64,000 nt of DNA. It comes from Bifidobacterium breve. Its GTDB lineage: Bacteria > Actinomycetota > Thermoleophilia > Solirubrobacterales > Solirubrobacteraceae. The notes below the pieces were generated by a model. That model saw only the letters and a program-made list of their open reading frames with translations. It made no database searches and had not been told where the DNA came from. Below are positions 15,053 to 24,863 of this stretch, piece by piece. Position 1 is the first letter of the stretch; each line of letters starts with the position of its first letter. A program made the translations under genes and the position numbers. The stretch covers positions 21,810 to 85,809 of the forward strand of contig CAMCUD010000020.1 of assembly GCA_945878865.1 (NCBI GenBank). Direction: 5' to 3'.

Positions 15053-17172
15053 GCCGCGACCGGGACGGCCTCGGCCAGCGCGAGCGCGTCGGCCAGGAGC
15101 GCGTGCTCGGGCGCTTCAAGGCGCGGGTCGAGCGCGAGCAGCCGCTCGGCCCGGCTGTGCGCGCGCTCGAGCAGATCGGCGTCCTCGGGCAGCCGCGCGA
15201 CGCGGAAGCGGGCGAGCCCCGACTGCTTCGTGCCGGTCAGCTCGCCCTCCCCGCGCAGCTCGAGGTCGATCTCGGCGAGCTTGAAGCCGTCGCTGTGCTG
15301 CGCCAGCGCGCTGAGGCGGGGCGAGTCCTTCGGACCGAACAGCAGACAGAGCGATGCGTGCCCGCCACGTCCCACGCGGCCGCGCAGCTGGTGCAGCTGG
15401 CTGATGCCGTAGCGCTCGGCATCCTCGACGAGCATCACCGTGGCGTTGGGGACGTCGATGCCGACCTCGATGACCGTCGTGGCGACGAGGACGTCCGCCT
15501 CACCGGCCGCGAAGCGCTCCATCGCCTCAGCCTTCTCCCGCGGCTTCATCTGCCCGTGCATGAGCACGACCTCAAAGTCGGCGAACTCCCCGGCCTTCAG
15601 GCGCTCGTACTCGGCGGTCGCCGCACGCGCCGCCACCGCCTCGGAGTCCTCGACGAGCGGGCACACCACGAAGGCCTGACGGCCGGCGCGCAGCTCCTCG
15701 CGGATGCGCTCGTAGGCCCGCTCGCGCTCACGCTCGCCGCCGGCGACGAACGTCTCGATCGGCTGGCGGCCCTTCGGGAGCTCCTTCAGCGCGGTGACGT
15801 CGAGCGCGCCGAAGCTCGCCAGGCGCCGGGTGCGGGGGATCGGCGTGGCCGTCATGTGCAGGACGTGCGGCGCGAGGCCGGCCCTCGCCTTCGCATCCAG
15901 CGCGGCCCGCTGGCGCACACCGAAGCGGTGCTGCTCGTCGACGACCGCGACCGCGAGATCGGCGAACACGACCGGGTCCTCGATGACCGCGTGCGTGCCG
16001 ACGAGCAGCGGCAGTTCGCCCGTCGCGAGCTTGCCGAGGATGTCCTTGCGCCGTGACGCGGTCGTCGAGCCCGTCAGCAGCGCCGCGGGCACGAGTCCCC
16101 CCGGCATCAGCGACTGGATCGTCGCGAAGTGCTGCTCGGCCAGCGTCTCGGTCGGCGCCATGAGCACCGCCTGGCGCCCGTGCTCGACGGCGCGCAGCAT
16201 CGCGTGCAGCGCAACGACCGTCTTTCCCGACCCGACCTCGCCCATGAGCAGCCGCTGCATCGGCGTATCACGGGCCAGATCGGCGTCGACCTCGTCCATC
16301 GCCCGTAGCTGGTCACCCGTCGGCGCGAAGGGCAGCTGCTCCGTCCGCCACGTCTCCGACATCGACGGCGGGTCAGCGAGCGGCTCGGCCGCGGCGGCGG
16401 CGCGGCGTTCGGCCTTCAGCCGCAGCTGCACGATCTGGTCGAGCAGCAGCTCGTCGAACGCCAGCCGGCGCCTGCCGTGCTCCTGCTCGGTCGCCCCGCC
16501 GCCTGACCGGACGAGGCCATGAGCGGCGCGCAGGGCGGCCTGGATGCCGGGGAGCTCCTCTTCCAGGCGCAGCCGGGCCGGCAGCGGCTCCGGCACGTCG
16601 GCGATCGCCTCGCGGTGGTCGCGCACGAGGGTGTGCAGCTGCAGTGAGCTGATCCCCTCCGTCGCACGGTACGTCGCGACCCCCTCCTCCCCGCCGGCGG
16701 CGGCGGTCGTCTCGGCGTGGCTGGAGACCCGGAAGCGGTTGCGGGCCTCGTACTTGCCGGCCAGGATCAGCCGCGTGCCCGGCGGATACCGGCGCTCGAG
16801 CCACGGCTGGTTGAAGAACGTCACCATCATCACGCCGGTGTGGTCGGCGACTGTCGCCTCCACGAGCGGGCGCATCCCGCGCCGGCGGACCGCACGTGAG
16901 CGGATCGACTTCACCTCGACGACGACCGTGGCGGTCTCGTCGGGCTGGAGCGCCGCCACCGTCCGCGACTCCCCGCCGCCGCGCGGCAGGTGGGCGATGA
17001 GGTCCCCGACCGTGAGCAGGCCGAGCGTCTCCAGGGCGTCTGCCGCTTTCTGGCCGGCTTTCGCGTCGAGCTCCTGGGCGAGCTTCGACGGCCGCGGCCA
17101 GCGCACCGGCGCGGCACGCAGCTCGTCGTCGCTCAGCACCTCCGCGGAGGCGAAATGGGTCGGGACCGGCAC
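15049..17172 (-). CDS. recG: ATP-dependent DNA helicase RecG
   Basis: 707 residues. The enzyme remodels stalled forks and branched DNA. An N-terminal wedge/OB domain is followed by SF2 helicase motifs: Walker A MGEVGSGKTVVALHA, DEQH box VVDEQHRFGVRQR, motif III MTATPIPRT, and motif VI QLRGRVGRGGHAS. The start is a GTG at 17172. It is the promoter-proximal gene of the recG-rsmD-coaD run. The length is normal for the family. Confidence 0.97.
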   Translation of the reverse strand: MPVPTHFASAEVLSDDELRAAPVRWPRPSKLAQELDAKAGQKAADALETLGLLTVGDLIAHLPRGGGESRTVAALQPDETATVVVEVKSIRSRAVRRRGMRPLVEATVADHTGVMMVTFFNQPWLERRYPPGTRLILAGKYEARNRFRVSSHAETTAAAGGEEGVATYRATEGISSLQLHTLVRDHREAIADVPEPLPARLRLEEELPGIQAALRAAHGLVRSGGGATEQEHGRRRLAFDELLLDQIVQLRLKAERRAAAAAEPLADPPSMSETWRTEQLPFAPTGDQLRAMDEVDADLARDTPMQRLLMGEVGSGKTVVALHAMLRAVEHGRQAVLMAPTETLAEQHFATIQSLMPGGLVPAALLTGSTTASRRKDILGKLATGELPLLVGTHAVIEDPVVFADLAVAVVDEQHRFGVRQRAALDAKARAGLAPHVLHMTATPIPRTRRLASFGALDVTALKELPKGRQPIETFVAGGERERERAYERIREELRAGRQAFVVCPLVEDSEAVAARAATAEYERLKAGEFADFEVVLMHGQMKPREKAEAMERFAAGEADVLVATTVIEVGIDVPNATVMLVEDAERYGISQLHQLRGRVGRGGHASLCLLFGPKDSPRLSALAQHSDGFKLAEIDLELRGEGELTGTKQSGLARFRVARLPEDADLLERAHSRAERLLALDPRLEAPEHALLADALALAEAVPVAA

Positions 17173-17202
17173 CGCCCCATGATGCCGCGCGCGGCGGTCG
17201 GG

Positions 17203-18693
17203 TCAGGCGGGTGCCAGCGCGCCCGCGGCCTGCACCGCCGCGGCGCGCAGCGCGTCGAGCCGGACCGCCGAGCGCTCCGCGGCGGTGACCTCCTCGGCGA
17301 GCACCAGCAGACCGTCACGGACATGCGCGCCGTACCCGCCGGCGACGGCCGCCTGCGCACCCGCAGGCGCCCGGACGACCGCGACGAGGAGATGCCGGCG
17401 CTGCGGCATCGTGTCGTCGGCCCAGAGCGCCAGCCAGCCCGGCGCGCCGCCGAGATCCCCGTGCACGACACGCATCGGGACGCCGGCGATCGGGCTCCGG
17501 AAGCGATGGCGAAAGCGGGCCGGGTCCTCGACCGTGAGGCGGTGCGCGGCGGCGTACTCGCGGACGAACGCCTCGAGGCCCCACGGCAGGCCGCGGGAGG
17601 AGACCTCGTCGGCGTGCACCTCGCTGCCCGCGCGCCACGCGGCACGGATCCCGAGCGGGACGAAGATGAAGAGCGTGATCGCCAGCACCACGAACAGCTC
17701 GCCGGTGTAGTCGGGGAGCGCGAGGGCGAGCGCCACGTCGATCGCGCTCCACAGCGCGATGCCGATGAGGATCGCGACAAGCGCGATGAGCCGGACCTTC
17801 CAGCGGGTTCCCCGCCCCTTCGCCCCGCGATCGGCGACCTGGCTGTACGCCGCCTGCGCGGCCTCCACGCTGGCCGGAGGCGATGACCAGCTGACGTGGC
17901 GCACCCCTGCATCGAGCCATTCCTGGCGAGCGTCACGTGGCGGAGCTCCGACGGCGACCGCGGGATCGAGCGCGGGCTCGGCGGCGGTGATCGTCGCAAC
18001 CGCAGACGCGATCGCCGCAGCGACGGCGCACAGCGCGTCGAGCTCCGCCGGATCGTCGACGACGCCGCGCGTCACTACCGCGAGCGCGCCGTCGTAGAGC
18101 TCGACCCGCGTCCCCTCGGGCGCCGCAGCGAGCGCTGCGGTCGCCGGGCGGGCGATGAGCTCGAGGCGGGCCGGGTCCTCCGCGGGCGTGGCGGTCCACC
18201 CGATGCCGTCGATCTCCTGGCGCCAGGTCGGCACCGGCGCCACGGGCTCGGACTTCTTGCGGCCGAGCGACACGGTGGCCAGGGCCGTCACGGTGCCGAA
18301 GCCACCCGGCTTGCCGGTGAGCCAGCGCACCGCGCGCGCCCCGTCGGGCAGCACGGCGAACACGATGGTGCGAGGGAACGCGTACCAGCTCTCACCGCCC
18401 TCGCTGTCCGAGCGCGTCGCCAGATGGACGTGGTGGGCGACGACGCCGTCGACCCCGCCCGGCAGGCGCCCGGAGCAGAGGTTCCACGTCGAGCGCTCCG
18501 GCCGCTTCGTGAACCCGCCGCGCGCGGAGAAGACGCCGCCCTGGTCCTGTGTGACGAACCCCGCCCGGTGCTCACCGGCGCCCAGGCCCGCGCGCAGCGT
18601 CTCCGTCACCGGCGGCAGCAGGCCTTCGCGCTCGAAGCGCAGCCCGCGCGCGGCGGCCCAGCGTTCCATCGTGTCCTTCGACCCATCGATCAT
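17203..18693 (-). CDS. Uncharacterised membrane protein
   Basis: 496 residues; I do not recognise the family. Two adjacent transmembrane helices lie near the middle (LIALVAILIGIALW and LFVVLAITLFIFVPLG, about 305-350), separating two soluble halves. Both halves contain segments about conversion of values such as RSPIAGVPMRVVHGD and ARPATAALAAAPEG, suggesting related folds on the same side of the membrane. A GGGAG ribosome site precedes the ATG at 18693. It lies between the DAK2 protein and recG; a link to either is unsupported. Confidence 0.75.
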   Translation of the reverse strand: MIDGSKDTMERWAAARGLRFEREGLLPPVTETLRAGLGAGEHRAGFVTQDQGGVFSARGGFTKRPERSTWNLCSGRLPGGVDGVVAHHVHLATRSDSEGGESWYAFPRTIVFAVLPDGARAVRWLTGKPGGFGTVTALATVSLGRKKSEPVAPVPTWRQEIDGIGWTATPAEDPARLELIARPATAALAAAPEGTRVELYDGALAVVTRGVVDDPAELDALCAVAAAIASAVATITAAEPALDPAVAVGAPPRDARQEWLDAGVRHVSWSSPPASVEAAQAAYSQVADRGAKGRGTRWKVRLIALVAILIGIALWSAIDVALALALPDYTGELFVVLAITLFIFVPLGIRAAWRAGSEVHADEVSSRGLPWGLEAFVREYAAAHRLTVEDPARFRHRFRSPIAGVPMRVVHGDLGGAPGWLALWADDTMPQRRHLLVAVVRAPAGAQAAVAGGYGAHVRDGLLVLAEEVTAAERSAVRLDALRAAAVQAAGALAPA

Positions 18694-18755
18694 CGTCAGC
18701 TCCCGTGTCGGCTCCGGGGAGATGACGGCGGAGCCGCCCCGGTCTTACGCGGACG

Positions 18756-19103
18756 CTACCTGCGGTCCCACCGGTCGCGCAACGCGTCACCGAACCGGCG
18801 CGCCCGGCGCACGGTCGTGGACATCTTCACGCGGTCGGCCATCACGTTGCGCGGCTGCGGCAGTGCAGCCACGTCGGTCTGGTCGATCGTGAGCGTCACC
18901 GCGCGGTTGGTGATCCGGGAGACCTCCGGCGCGTCCACGAATCGCGGGCCGTCCGGGGTGTCGATGTCGATGCCGTCGAGCATGTGCTCGCGCTGGATGT
19001 GATGGACCTTCTTCACCGTCCCGACCTCGATGCCGTGGACGTCGAGTACCGGCGTGCCGCGGCGCAGCGCCTGGTAGCTGATCGCGTGCTCGTCGTCGGT
19101 CAT
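18756..19103 (-). CDS. Small PRC-barrel-like protein
   Basis: 115 residues, soluble. The first 75 residues read like a small beta-barrel: LRRGTPVLDVHGIEVGTVKK is the typical opening of a PRC-barrel, and HIQREHMLDGIDIDTPDG and VTLTIDQTD supply later strands. A basic tail (TTVRRARRFGDALRDRWDRR) ends the protein and could touch nucleic acid or membrane. I chose the ATG at 19103, since the longer frame upstream reads through the DAK2 gene. It lies 19 bp after the DAK2 gene. Fold assignment is tentative; the function is unknown. Confidence 0.7.
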   Translation of the reverse strand: MTDDEHAISYQALRRGTPVLDVHGIEVGTVKKVHHIQREHMLDGIDIDTPDGPRFVDAPEVSRITNRAVTLTIDQTDVAALPQPRNVMADRVKMSTTVRRARRFGDALRDRWDRR

Positions 19104-19122
19104 GCGTGCATGATGCCGGGCG

Positions 19123-20754
19123 TCACTCCGCGGCGAGCAGCCACCACCAGCTGGGCTGGCCGCCGTGGTGGTGGTCGACCTCGACGTCGCCGCCGGCGAG
19201 GGACCGCAAGGCGTCCTCGTCGAGCGGCGCGCCGTCGCCGGCGATGGCCGTGAGGAGCTCCGCGCCGTCGGCCAGTGCCGCGAGCACCGTCGCCAGCGTC
19301 TCGCGCGGGTCCCCCCATGCGACGAGCTCGTCGTCGACGTAGCCCACCGCCTCCCCGGCGGCAAACCGGCCCTGCGCGTCGTCTCGTCCGGCGGGCGCCA
19401 CGCCGCCAGTGCGGATGCCCTCGAGGAGCTCGAGCATCGCGGCGGCGTTCGCTTCGGCCCCGCGATCCGCCTCGTAGCCGAGGACGACGGACAGTCCGGC
19501 CTGCTGCGAGCGGGTCGGCACGACGGCGACGCGCTTGTCGGCCAACCCGGCCGCCTCGGTGGCGGCCATGATGACGTTGCCCGAGTTGGGCAGGAGGACG
19601 ACTTCCTCGCCGGGCGCCTGGTGGATCCCGGCGAGCAGCTCGTACGTCGACGGGTTCAGCGTGGGCCCGCCGTCGACGCACTCGACGCCGAACGACTCGT
19701 ACAGCGCCCGGATGCCGTTGCCGGAGACGACCGCGACGACCACCGACTTCCCGGGAGCGAGGCGGCCGGCCCGCTCGGCGACCTGGACGTGCATGTCGGC
19801 GACATCAACGTGGCCCACCTCACCGGCGCCGTCGAACACCGCAGTCGCTTGCGCCGGGTCGTCGGTGTGGACGTGGACCTTCAGCGTGGTCGCGTCGCCG
19901 ACCACGAGCACGGAATCCCCGACCTCGTAGAGGGCGTCGGTGAACGCCGCCGGATCGAGGTCGCGGCCGAAGACGGCGAAGTTCGTGCAGTACCGGAACG
20001 TCGAGGACTCGTGGTGCGGGTGCGTGATCCGCGCGGGCGCGAAGTGCGCGACCTCCGGCGCTTCGGTGCCGCGAAGCACCGCGATGACCCCGGCGAAGAT
20101 CACCGTGAGCGCGTGCCCGCCGGAGTCCACGACGCCGGCCTCCTTGAGCACCGGGAGCAGCTCCGGGCCGCGCCGCACGGACGCCTCGCCGGCCCGCAGC
20201 ATGACCTCGAGGAAGTCGGCGAGCTTGGCGGCCTGCGCGACCGGGTCGGCGTCGGCGTCGAGGCGCGGCGCGGCCATGTGCGCGACCTCGCTGGCCGCCG
20301 CGGCGCCCATCTCCCGCGCGACCGTGAGGATCGTGCCCTCCTGCGGCTCGCGCACCGAGAGGTACGCGCGCTCGGCGGCGCGGGTCATCGCCGCGGCGAT
20401 CAGGACCGGCTCGACGAGCTCGCCGGGCCGGCTGATGAGCTCCTCAGCCGCACCCCGGATGAGCTGCGAGAGGATCACGCCGCTGTTGCCCCGCGCGCCG
20501 AGCAGCGCCGCGCGGGTCACGGAGTGGACGATCTCGTCCCGGCCGATCTCGTCGAGCGAACGGCCGTCCTCACCGGTCGCGAGGCGGTCGAGCTCGTCGA
20601 GCACCGCGCGCAGCGTGAGCGTCATGTTGTCCCCCGTGTCGCCGTCGGCGACCGGGAAGACGTTCAGGTCGTTGATCTCCTGGCGCCGTGCGTCCAGGTG
20701 CGCGAGCGCACCGGCCAGCACCGCGCGGAAGCGGATGAGGCTGGGATCGGACAT
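19123..20754 (-). CDS. DAK2 domain protein, FakA/YloV-like (fatty acid kinase subunit A family)
   Basis: 543 residues. The N-terminal DAK2 (dihydroxyacetone kinase L-type) domain has NVFPVADGDTGDNM, where acidic residues bind the Mg-ATP, and LLGARGNSGVILSQLIRGA. The C-terminal part resembles the FakA extension. In Firmicutes FakA phosphorylates a fatty acid held by a DegV-family FakB. No FakB gene is seen here. The location between rpmB and recG is the standard place for this family in actinobacteria and Firmicutes. Activity on fatty acids is inferred from the family. Confidence 0.88.
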   Translation of the reverse strand: MSDPSLIRFRAVLAGALAHLDARRQEINDLNVFPVADGDTGDNMTLTLRAVLDELDRLATGEDGRSLDEIGRDEIVHSVTRAALLGARGNSGVILSQLIRGAAEELISRPGELVEPVLIAAAMTRAAERAYLSVREPQEGTILTVAREMGAAAASEVAHMAAPRLDADADPVAQAAKLADFLEVMLRAGEASVRRGPELLPVLKEAGVVDSGGHALTVIFAGVIAVLRGTEAPEVAHFAPARITHPHHESSTFRYCTNFAVFGRDLDPAAFTDALYEVGDSVLVVGDATTLKVHVHTDDPAQATAVFDGAGEVGHVDVADMHVQVAERAGRLAPGKSVVVAVVSGNGIRALYESFGVECVDGGPTLNPSTYELLAGIHQAPGEEVVLLPNSGNVIMAATEAAGLADKRVAVVPTRSQQAGLSVVLGYEADRGAEANAAAMLELLEGIRTGGVAPAGRDDAQGRFAAGEAVGYVDDELVAWGDPRETLATVLAALADGAELLTAIAGDGAPLDEDALRSLAGGDVEVDHHHGGQPSWWWLLAAE

Positions 20755-20796
20755 GGGGCGCTGGACGCCCGCCGCGCGATGCGGCAGGCGGAAGGC

Positions 20797-20988
20797 CTAG
20801 ACGGCCTTGGTGACCTTGCCGGCCTTGAGGCAGCGCGTGCACACGTAGGCACGCGTCGGCGTCTTGCCGTCGAGGATCCGGACCTTCTGGAGGTTCGGGT
20901 TGAAGCGCCGCTTCGTCGCGACCATCGAGTGAGAGCGGCTGTTCCCGAAGGCGGGACCCTTACCGCAGCTGTGGCAGACCTTGGCCAT
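20797..20988 (-). CDS. rpmB: Large ribosomal subunit protein bL28
   Basis: 63 residues starting [20 protein letters not shown]. Basic sequence and the conserved [12 protein letters not shown] identify L28. It carries two CxxC pairs (CHSC and CTRC), so this is the zinc-binding (C+) form. A TACACT hexamer lies 10 nt upstream of the ATG. It precedes the DAK2 gene in the same direction. Confidence 0.97.
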   Translation of the reverse strand: MAKVCHSCGKGPAFGNSRSHSMVATKRRFNPNLQKVRILDGKTPTRAYVCTRCLKAGKVTKAV

Positions 20989-20998
20989 AAGGCGGAGG

Positions 20999-21004
20999 AG
21001 TGTA
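20999..21004 (-). promoter_or_regulatory. -10-like TACACT upstream of rpmB
   Basis: TACACT on the minus strand ends 10 nt before the rpmB ATG, giving at most a very short leader. The same hexamer appears before ribD and before the class II aldolase. Confidence 0.4.
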
Positions 21005-21021
21005 GCGGCTTGTGCGCGCCG

Positions 21022-21348
21022 TCAGCGGTGCGCAGGCTCGCGCGCCGGATCGTGCTCGGGACGACGCGCCGGACGCGGCTTGGACTCGCCGATCCGGCCG
21101 GGCTCGCGCAGGCGCACAGGCGACGGCTGCGCGCCGGGAAGCGGCAGCTCCGCGGGCAAGCCGCGCGGACCGTCCGGCTCCTCCTCTGGCCCGTCATCGG
21201 GCTCATCGGGCCAGTCGTCACGCGGCCACCAGTCCTTCAGGGCGCTCCAGCCACGCTCGTCGAGCATCGCCCAGACCAGCGCAGCGGCGCCCACGACGTG
21301 GACGACGAAGGTGAGGAGCAACGCGATGATCTCTTCGGTGTGCGTCAC
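21022..21348 (-). CDS. Small single-span membrane protein with acidic, proline-rich tail
   Basis: 108 residues from a GTG start. One hydrophobic helix (ALLLTFVVHVVGAAALVWAM, about 9-28) is followed by WW and then a long low-complexity tail, first acidic (DDWPDEPDDGPEEEPDGP) and later proline/arginine-rich. No known family is recognised. It has its own likely promoter (TACATT, 9 nt upstream) beneath the rib operon hairpin. It is probably a real gene because of that promoter and the clear topology, but coding evidence is moderate. Confidence 0.6.
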   Translation of the reverse strand: MTHTEEIIALLLTFVVHVVGAAALVWAMLDERGWSALKDWWPRDDWPDEPDDGPEEEPDGPRGLPAELPLPGAQPSPVRLREPGRIGESKPRPARRPEHDPAREPAHR

Positions 21349-21357
21349 CGTCGGGCA

Positions 21358-21363
21358 AATGTA
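21358..21363 (-). promoter_or_regulatory. -10-like TACATT for the small membrane protein gene
   Basis: TACATT (minus strand) ends 9 nt before the GTG at 21348 and directly follows the 10-bp hairpin that ends the riboflavin operon. Confidence 0.4.
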
Positions 21364-21392
21364 CCCGGCCGCGGCGTCGCGTGCGGCCGGGT
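21363..21392 (-). terminator. Perfect 10-bp hairpin after ribH
   Basis: ACCCGGCCGC (21363-21372) and GCGGCCGGGT (21383-21392) are exact inverse complements around a 10-base loop. It lies 15 bp past the ribH stop, the end of the riboflavin operon. No U-tract follows, which is common for actinobacterial terminators. Confidence 0.65.
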
Positions 21393-21406
21393 GGGCGCTC
21401 CGCCGC

Positions 21407-21829
21407 TCAGACGCCGAGCTGCTGGCGCACCTTCACCAGCGCCAGGACCGCGTGGGCCGCGTGCGCGCCCGAATCGCGCTTGCCGCCGCCCGAGCGGGCC
21501 AGCGCCTGATCCATGTTCTCCACGGTCAGCACGCCGAACGCGCACGGCACGCCGGTCTGCAGCTGCACGTCCTGGATGCCGCGGGCGCTCTCGTTGCACA
21601 CGTAGTCGTAGTGCGTCGTCTCGCCGCGGATGACCGCGCCGAGGCACGCCACGCCGTCGTACTTCCCGCTCTGGGCCGCGTACTTCGCCGCCAGCGGCAG
21701 CTCGAACGCGCCGGGCACAGCGAAGAGGTCGACCTCACCGCCGGCGGCCTCGAAGACCTCCTTGGCGGAGACGATGAGGCGCTCAGAGAGCTCCTCGTAG
21801 AACTCGGCGGCGACGATCGCGAACCTCAC
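21407..21829 (-). CDS. ribH: 6,7-dimethyl-8-ribityllumazine synthase
   Basis: 140 residues. It condenses 5-amino-6-ribitylamino-uracil with dihydroxybutanone phosphate, the penultimate step of riboflavin synthesis. Family motifs are [38 protein letters not shown] (with the catalytic histidine) and [15 protein letters not shown]. The protein starts very near the first strand ([14 protein letters not shown]), slightly shorter than most homologues (150-160). It overlaps ribBA by 4 bp and ends the operon. Confidence 0.97.
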   Translation of the reverse strand: MRFAIVAAEFYEELSERLIVSAKEVFEAAGGEVDLFAVPGAFELPLAAKYAAQSGKYDGVACLGAVIRGETTHYDYVCNESARGIQDVQLQTGVPCAFGVLTVENMDQALARSGGGKRDSGAHAAHAVLALVKVRQQLGV

Positions 21830-23115
21830 TTGCCCTCCTCACGGTCGCGGGCGCGCTCCTCGGCGACCATCTCCTCGTCGAGCGCCAGCCCCTGGTGGTG
21901 GAGCATGTGCCCCATCTTCTCGGCCTTCGCCCGCAGGTACGCCTCGTTGTGCTGGTTCGGCGTGTGCTCGATCGGGATCTGCGCGCTCACCGACAGCCCG
22001 TAGCCCTCGAGGCCACGGATCTTCTTCGGGTTGTTCGTGAGGATGCGGATGGAGCTCAGACCGAGGTCGACGAGGATCTGCGCGCCGATGCCGTAGTCGC
22101 GCAGGTCGGCGGGCAGGCCGAGCTTGAGGTTCGCCTCGACCGTGTCGAGCCCTTCCTCCTGGAGCTTGTAGGCCTTGAGCTTGTTCAGCAGGCCGATGCC
22201 GCGCCCCTCCTGCGCGAGGTAGAGGAGCACGCCAGCGCCCTCCCGCTCGATCATCGCCAGCGCGGACTCGAGCTGCTCACCGCAGTCGCAGCGCAGCGAG
22301 TGGAAGACATCGCCGGTCAGGCACTCCGAGTGGACGCGGACGAGGATGTCCTCCTTGCCCTCGACGTCGCCCTTGACCATCGCGATGTGGTGCTTGTCGT
22401 CGACCAGTGAGCGGTAGCCCACGACGGTGAAGTCGCCGAACGACGTCGGCAGCGACGTGGAGACCACGCGTTCGACGAGCTTGTCGTGGCGGCGCCGGTA
22501 GGCGATGAGGTCGGCGATGGTGATGAGCTTCAGCCCGTGCTTGACCGCGTAGACCGCGAGGTCGGGCACGCGCGCCATCGAGCCGTCCTCGTTCTGGATC
22601 TCGCAGATGAGGCCCGCCGGGACGCAGCCGGCCAAGCGCGCGAGGTCGACGGACGCCTCGGTGTGGCCCGTCCGCTCCAGCACGCCGCCGTCCTTGGCCT
22701 TCAGCGGGTGCACGTGGCCCGGGACGACGATGTCGCTCTTGCCCTTCTCGGGATCGGCCGCGACGCTGATCGTCGTCGCCTGGTCGGCCGCGCTGATGCC
22801 GGTGGTGACGCCCTCGGCCGCCTCGATCGTGACGGTGAACGGCGTCTCGTACTGGGACTCGTTCTTCGCGGCCATCAGCTCGAGGCCGAGCTCGTCGCAG
22901 CGCTCCGGGGTGAGCGCCAGGCAGATCCAGCCGCCGGCCTGGCGGGTCATGAAGTTGATCGCCTCGGGGGTGACGTGCTCGGCCGCCATGACGAGGTCGC
23001 CCTCGTTCTCGCGGTCCTCGTCGTCGATGACCACGACCATCTTGCCGGCGGCGATGTCCTCCAGCGCCTCCTCGATGGTCGCGAACTTCACGTCCTCGCG
23101 GGTGGGTGAGCTCAT
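21826..23115 (-). CDS. ribBA: Bifunctional DHBP synthase / GTP cyclohydrolase II
   Basis: 429 residues with two enzymes fused. The N-terminal RibB half makes 3,4-dihydroxy-2-butanone 4-phosphate from ribulose 5-phosphate, with acidic loop [12 protein letters not shown] and [13 protein letters not shown]. The C-terminal RibA half opens GTP, with zinc cysteines in [20 protein letters not shown] and [10 protein letters not shown]. Both sets of active-site residues are intact. It overlaps ribE and ribH by 4 bp each. A short charged tail follows the RibA domain. Confidence 0.97.
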   Translation of the reverse strand: MSSPTREDVKFATIEEALEDIAAGKMVVVIDDEDRENEGDLVMAAEHVTPEAINFMTRQAGGWICLALTPERCDELGLELMAAKNESQYETPFTVTIEAAEGVTTGISAADQATTISVAADPEKGKSDIVVPGHVHPLKAKDGGVLERTGHTEASVDLARLAGCVPAGLICEIQNEDGSMARVPDLAVYAVKHGLKLITIADLIAYRRRHDKLVERVVSTSLPTSFGDFTVVGYRSLVDDKHHIAMVKGDVEGKEDILVRVHSECLTGDVFHSLRCDCGEQLESALAMIEREGAGVLLYLAQEGRGIGLLNKLKAYKLQEEGLDTVEANLKLGLPADLRDYGIGAQILVDLGLSSIRILTNNPKKIRGLEGYGLSVSAQIPIEHTPNQHNEAYLRAKAEKMGHMLHHQGLALDEEMVAEERARDREEGK

Positions 23116-23705
23116 CGGACCGCTCCGGTCAGCTTTTCGACGTACTTGGCCAAGACATCCACCTCCAGATTCACCGGGCGGCCTGGCGCGGCGCTTCCCA
23201 GATTCGTGCGGGACAGCGTCTCGGGGATCAGCGAGACGGCGAAGCTCTCGTCGTCGACGCGCGCGACGGTCAGCGAGACCCCGTCGACGGCGATCGACCC
23301 CTTCTCGACGACGTAGCGCAGGAGCCCGGGATCCTCGGGCGTGATCGTGACGACCCGGGCGAACCCGTCGTCCTCGACGCCCGTGACGCGCGCCAGCCCG
23401 TCGACGTGGCCCTGCATGATGTGGCCGCCCAGCCGCGCGTCGGCACGCAGCGCGAGCTCGAGGTTGACCGGGTCGCCCGCGGCGAGCTCCCCGAGGGACG
23501 AGCGGCGCAGCGACTCGTGCATGACGTCGGCGGTAAACGCGTCGCCGTCGATCGTCACGGCGGTCAGGCAGACGCCGTTGACCGCGACGCTGTCACCGAG
23601 GCCGATTTGGGGCGTCAGCGACGTGCTGAGCGTCAGCCGGACGCCGTCGTCGGTCGCATCGAGCGCCGCGACGCGGCCGAGGTCTTCCACGAGGCCGGTG
23701 AACAC
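23112..23705 (-). CDS. ribE: Riboflavin synthase alpha chain
   Basis: 197 residues composed of two similar lumazine-binding barrels (about 1-95 and 96-190). It dismutates two lumazine molecules to riboflavin. It begins [16 protein letters not shown], the hallmark N-terminus, and has VAVNGVCLT in the first and VDGVSLT in the second repeat, plus [10 protein letters not shown]. It lies one base after the ribD stop and overlaps ribBA by 4 bp. Confidence 0.97.
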   Translation of the reverse strand: MFTGLVEDLGRVAALDATDDGVRLTLSTSLTPQIGLGDSVAVNGVCLTAVTIDGDAFTADVMHESLRRSSLGELAAGDPVNLELALRADARLGGHIMQGHVDGLARVTGVEDDGFARVVTITPEDPGLLRYVVEKGSIAVDGVSLTVARVDDESFAVSLIPETLSRTNLGSAAPGRPVNLEVDVLAKYVEKLTGAVR

Positions 23706-23706
23706 C

Positions 23707-24846
23707 TCACCACTCCTTCACGCGGGCTGAGATGAGCAGGTCCTCTTCGACGCGCTCGCACTCGAGCGTCAGCGCCCGCAGCGCGTCGTTGATCGTCTCC
23801 GCGCCGACGCCCTCGATCGGGTCGCGCGCGGTCTTGCCGCCGAGGATGATCGGGGCGAGGAACAGGCGGATCTCGTCGATCTCCCCGGCGTCGAGGAACG
23901 CGCCGGCGAGCTTGGGGCCGCCCTCCAGGAGGATCGAGTGGACGCCGTCGGCGCCGAGCTGGTCGAGCGCCGAGCACACCCGCGCGGGCTCGTTGCCGCC
24001 CTGCGCGACGACGATGTCGACGCCGGCCGCGCTCAGGCTGTTCGTCCGGCGGCGCGGCGCCGCGCGGCTCACCACGACCGTGAGCGGGACCTCGCCCACC
24101 TCGGCGACGAGCTTGCTGTCCACAGGCAGGCGGGCCGTCGAGTCGAAGACCACGCGGCGCGGCTGGCGCACGATCGGCTCCGTGTCGTCGAGCAGGCGCG
24201 CGGTCAGGCGCGGGTCGTCGTGCAGCGCGGTGCCGATGCCGACGGCGACCGCGTCGACGCTCGCCCGCCACTGATGGACCCGCGTGCGGCTGGATTCGCC
24301 GCTGATCCACTGCGAGTCGCCCGTGCGGGTGGCGACCTTGCCGTCGAGCGTCGTCGCGGACTTGAAGAGGATCCAGGGCCGGCCGGTCTTCGCGTGCTTG
24401 CGGAACGCCTGATTGAGGTGGCGCGCGCGGACCGCGATGTCGCTGGCGGGATCGGCGACCTCGATCTCGACGCCCTCGTCGCGCAGGATGCCGAGCCCGC
24501 GCCCGCTGGCCTTCTCCGACGGATCGTCGCTGGCGACGACAACGCGCCCGATGCCCGCCGCGGCGATCGCATCGGTGCACGGCGGGGTCTTGCCGGTGTG
24601 GCAGCACGGCTCGAGCGAGACGTACATCGTGGCGCCGCGCAGGTCGGTGTCCCCCGCCGCTGCGATCGCGTTGACCTCGGCGTGCGGGCCGCCGTATTCG
24701 GCGTGCCAGCCCTCACCGACGACCTCGCCGTCCTGGACGATCACCGCGCCGACGACGGGATTCGGGTGGACCCGGCCCTTGCCGTTGCCCGCAAGCTCCA
24801 CGGCACGCTGGAGGTGCCGGCGGTCGGTCTCGGTCTGCAGGGCCAT
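23707..24846 (-). CDS. ribD: Bifunctional riboflavin deaminase / reductase
   Basis: 379 residues. The N-terminal cytidine-deaminase-like domain carries the zinc motif HAEVNAI and EPCCHTGKTPPC; the C-terminal reductase has KSATTLDGKVAT and the NADPH-binding region. It performs steps two and three after GTP opening. I chose the ATG at 24846 (MALQTETDRRHLQRAVELAG) rather than the longer open frame, which would overlap the glycosyltransferase by 260 bp. It leads the ribD-ribE-ribBA-ribH unit. The 25-bp gap upstream has a TACACT box but no room for an FMN riboswitch. Confidence 0.95.
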   Translation of the reverse strand: MALQTETDRRHLQRAVELAGNGKGRVHPNPVVGAVIVQDGEVVGEGWHAEYGGPHAEVNAIAAAGDTDLRGATMYVSLEPCCHTGKTPPCTDAIAAAGIGRVVVASDDPSEKASGRGLGILRDEGVEIEVADPASDIAVRARHLNQAFRKHAKTGRPWILFKSATTLDGKVATRTGDSQWISGESSRTRVHQWRASVDAVAVGIGTALHDDPRLTARLLDDTEPIVRQPRRVVFDSTARLPVDSKLVAEVGEVPLTVVVSRAAPRRRTNSLSAAGVDIVVAQGGNEPARVCSALDQLGADGVHSILLEGGPKLAGAFLDAGEIDEIRLFLAPIILGGKTARDPIEGVGAETINDALRALTLECERVEEDLLISARVKEW

Positions 24847-24857
24847 GGGCCCTTGGG

Positions 24858-24863
24858 AGTGTA
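24858..24863 (-). promoter_or_regulatory. -10-like TACACT before ribD
   Basis: TACACT on the minus strand lies 11 nt upstream of the ribD ATG, inside the 25-bp gap after the glycosyltransferase gene. It may give the riboflavin operon its own start. No convincing -35 box is visible. Confidence 0.35.
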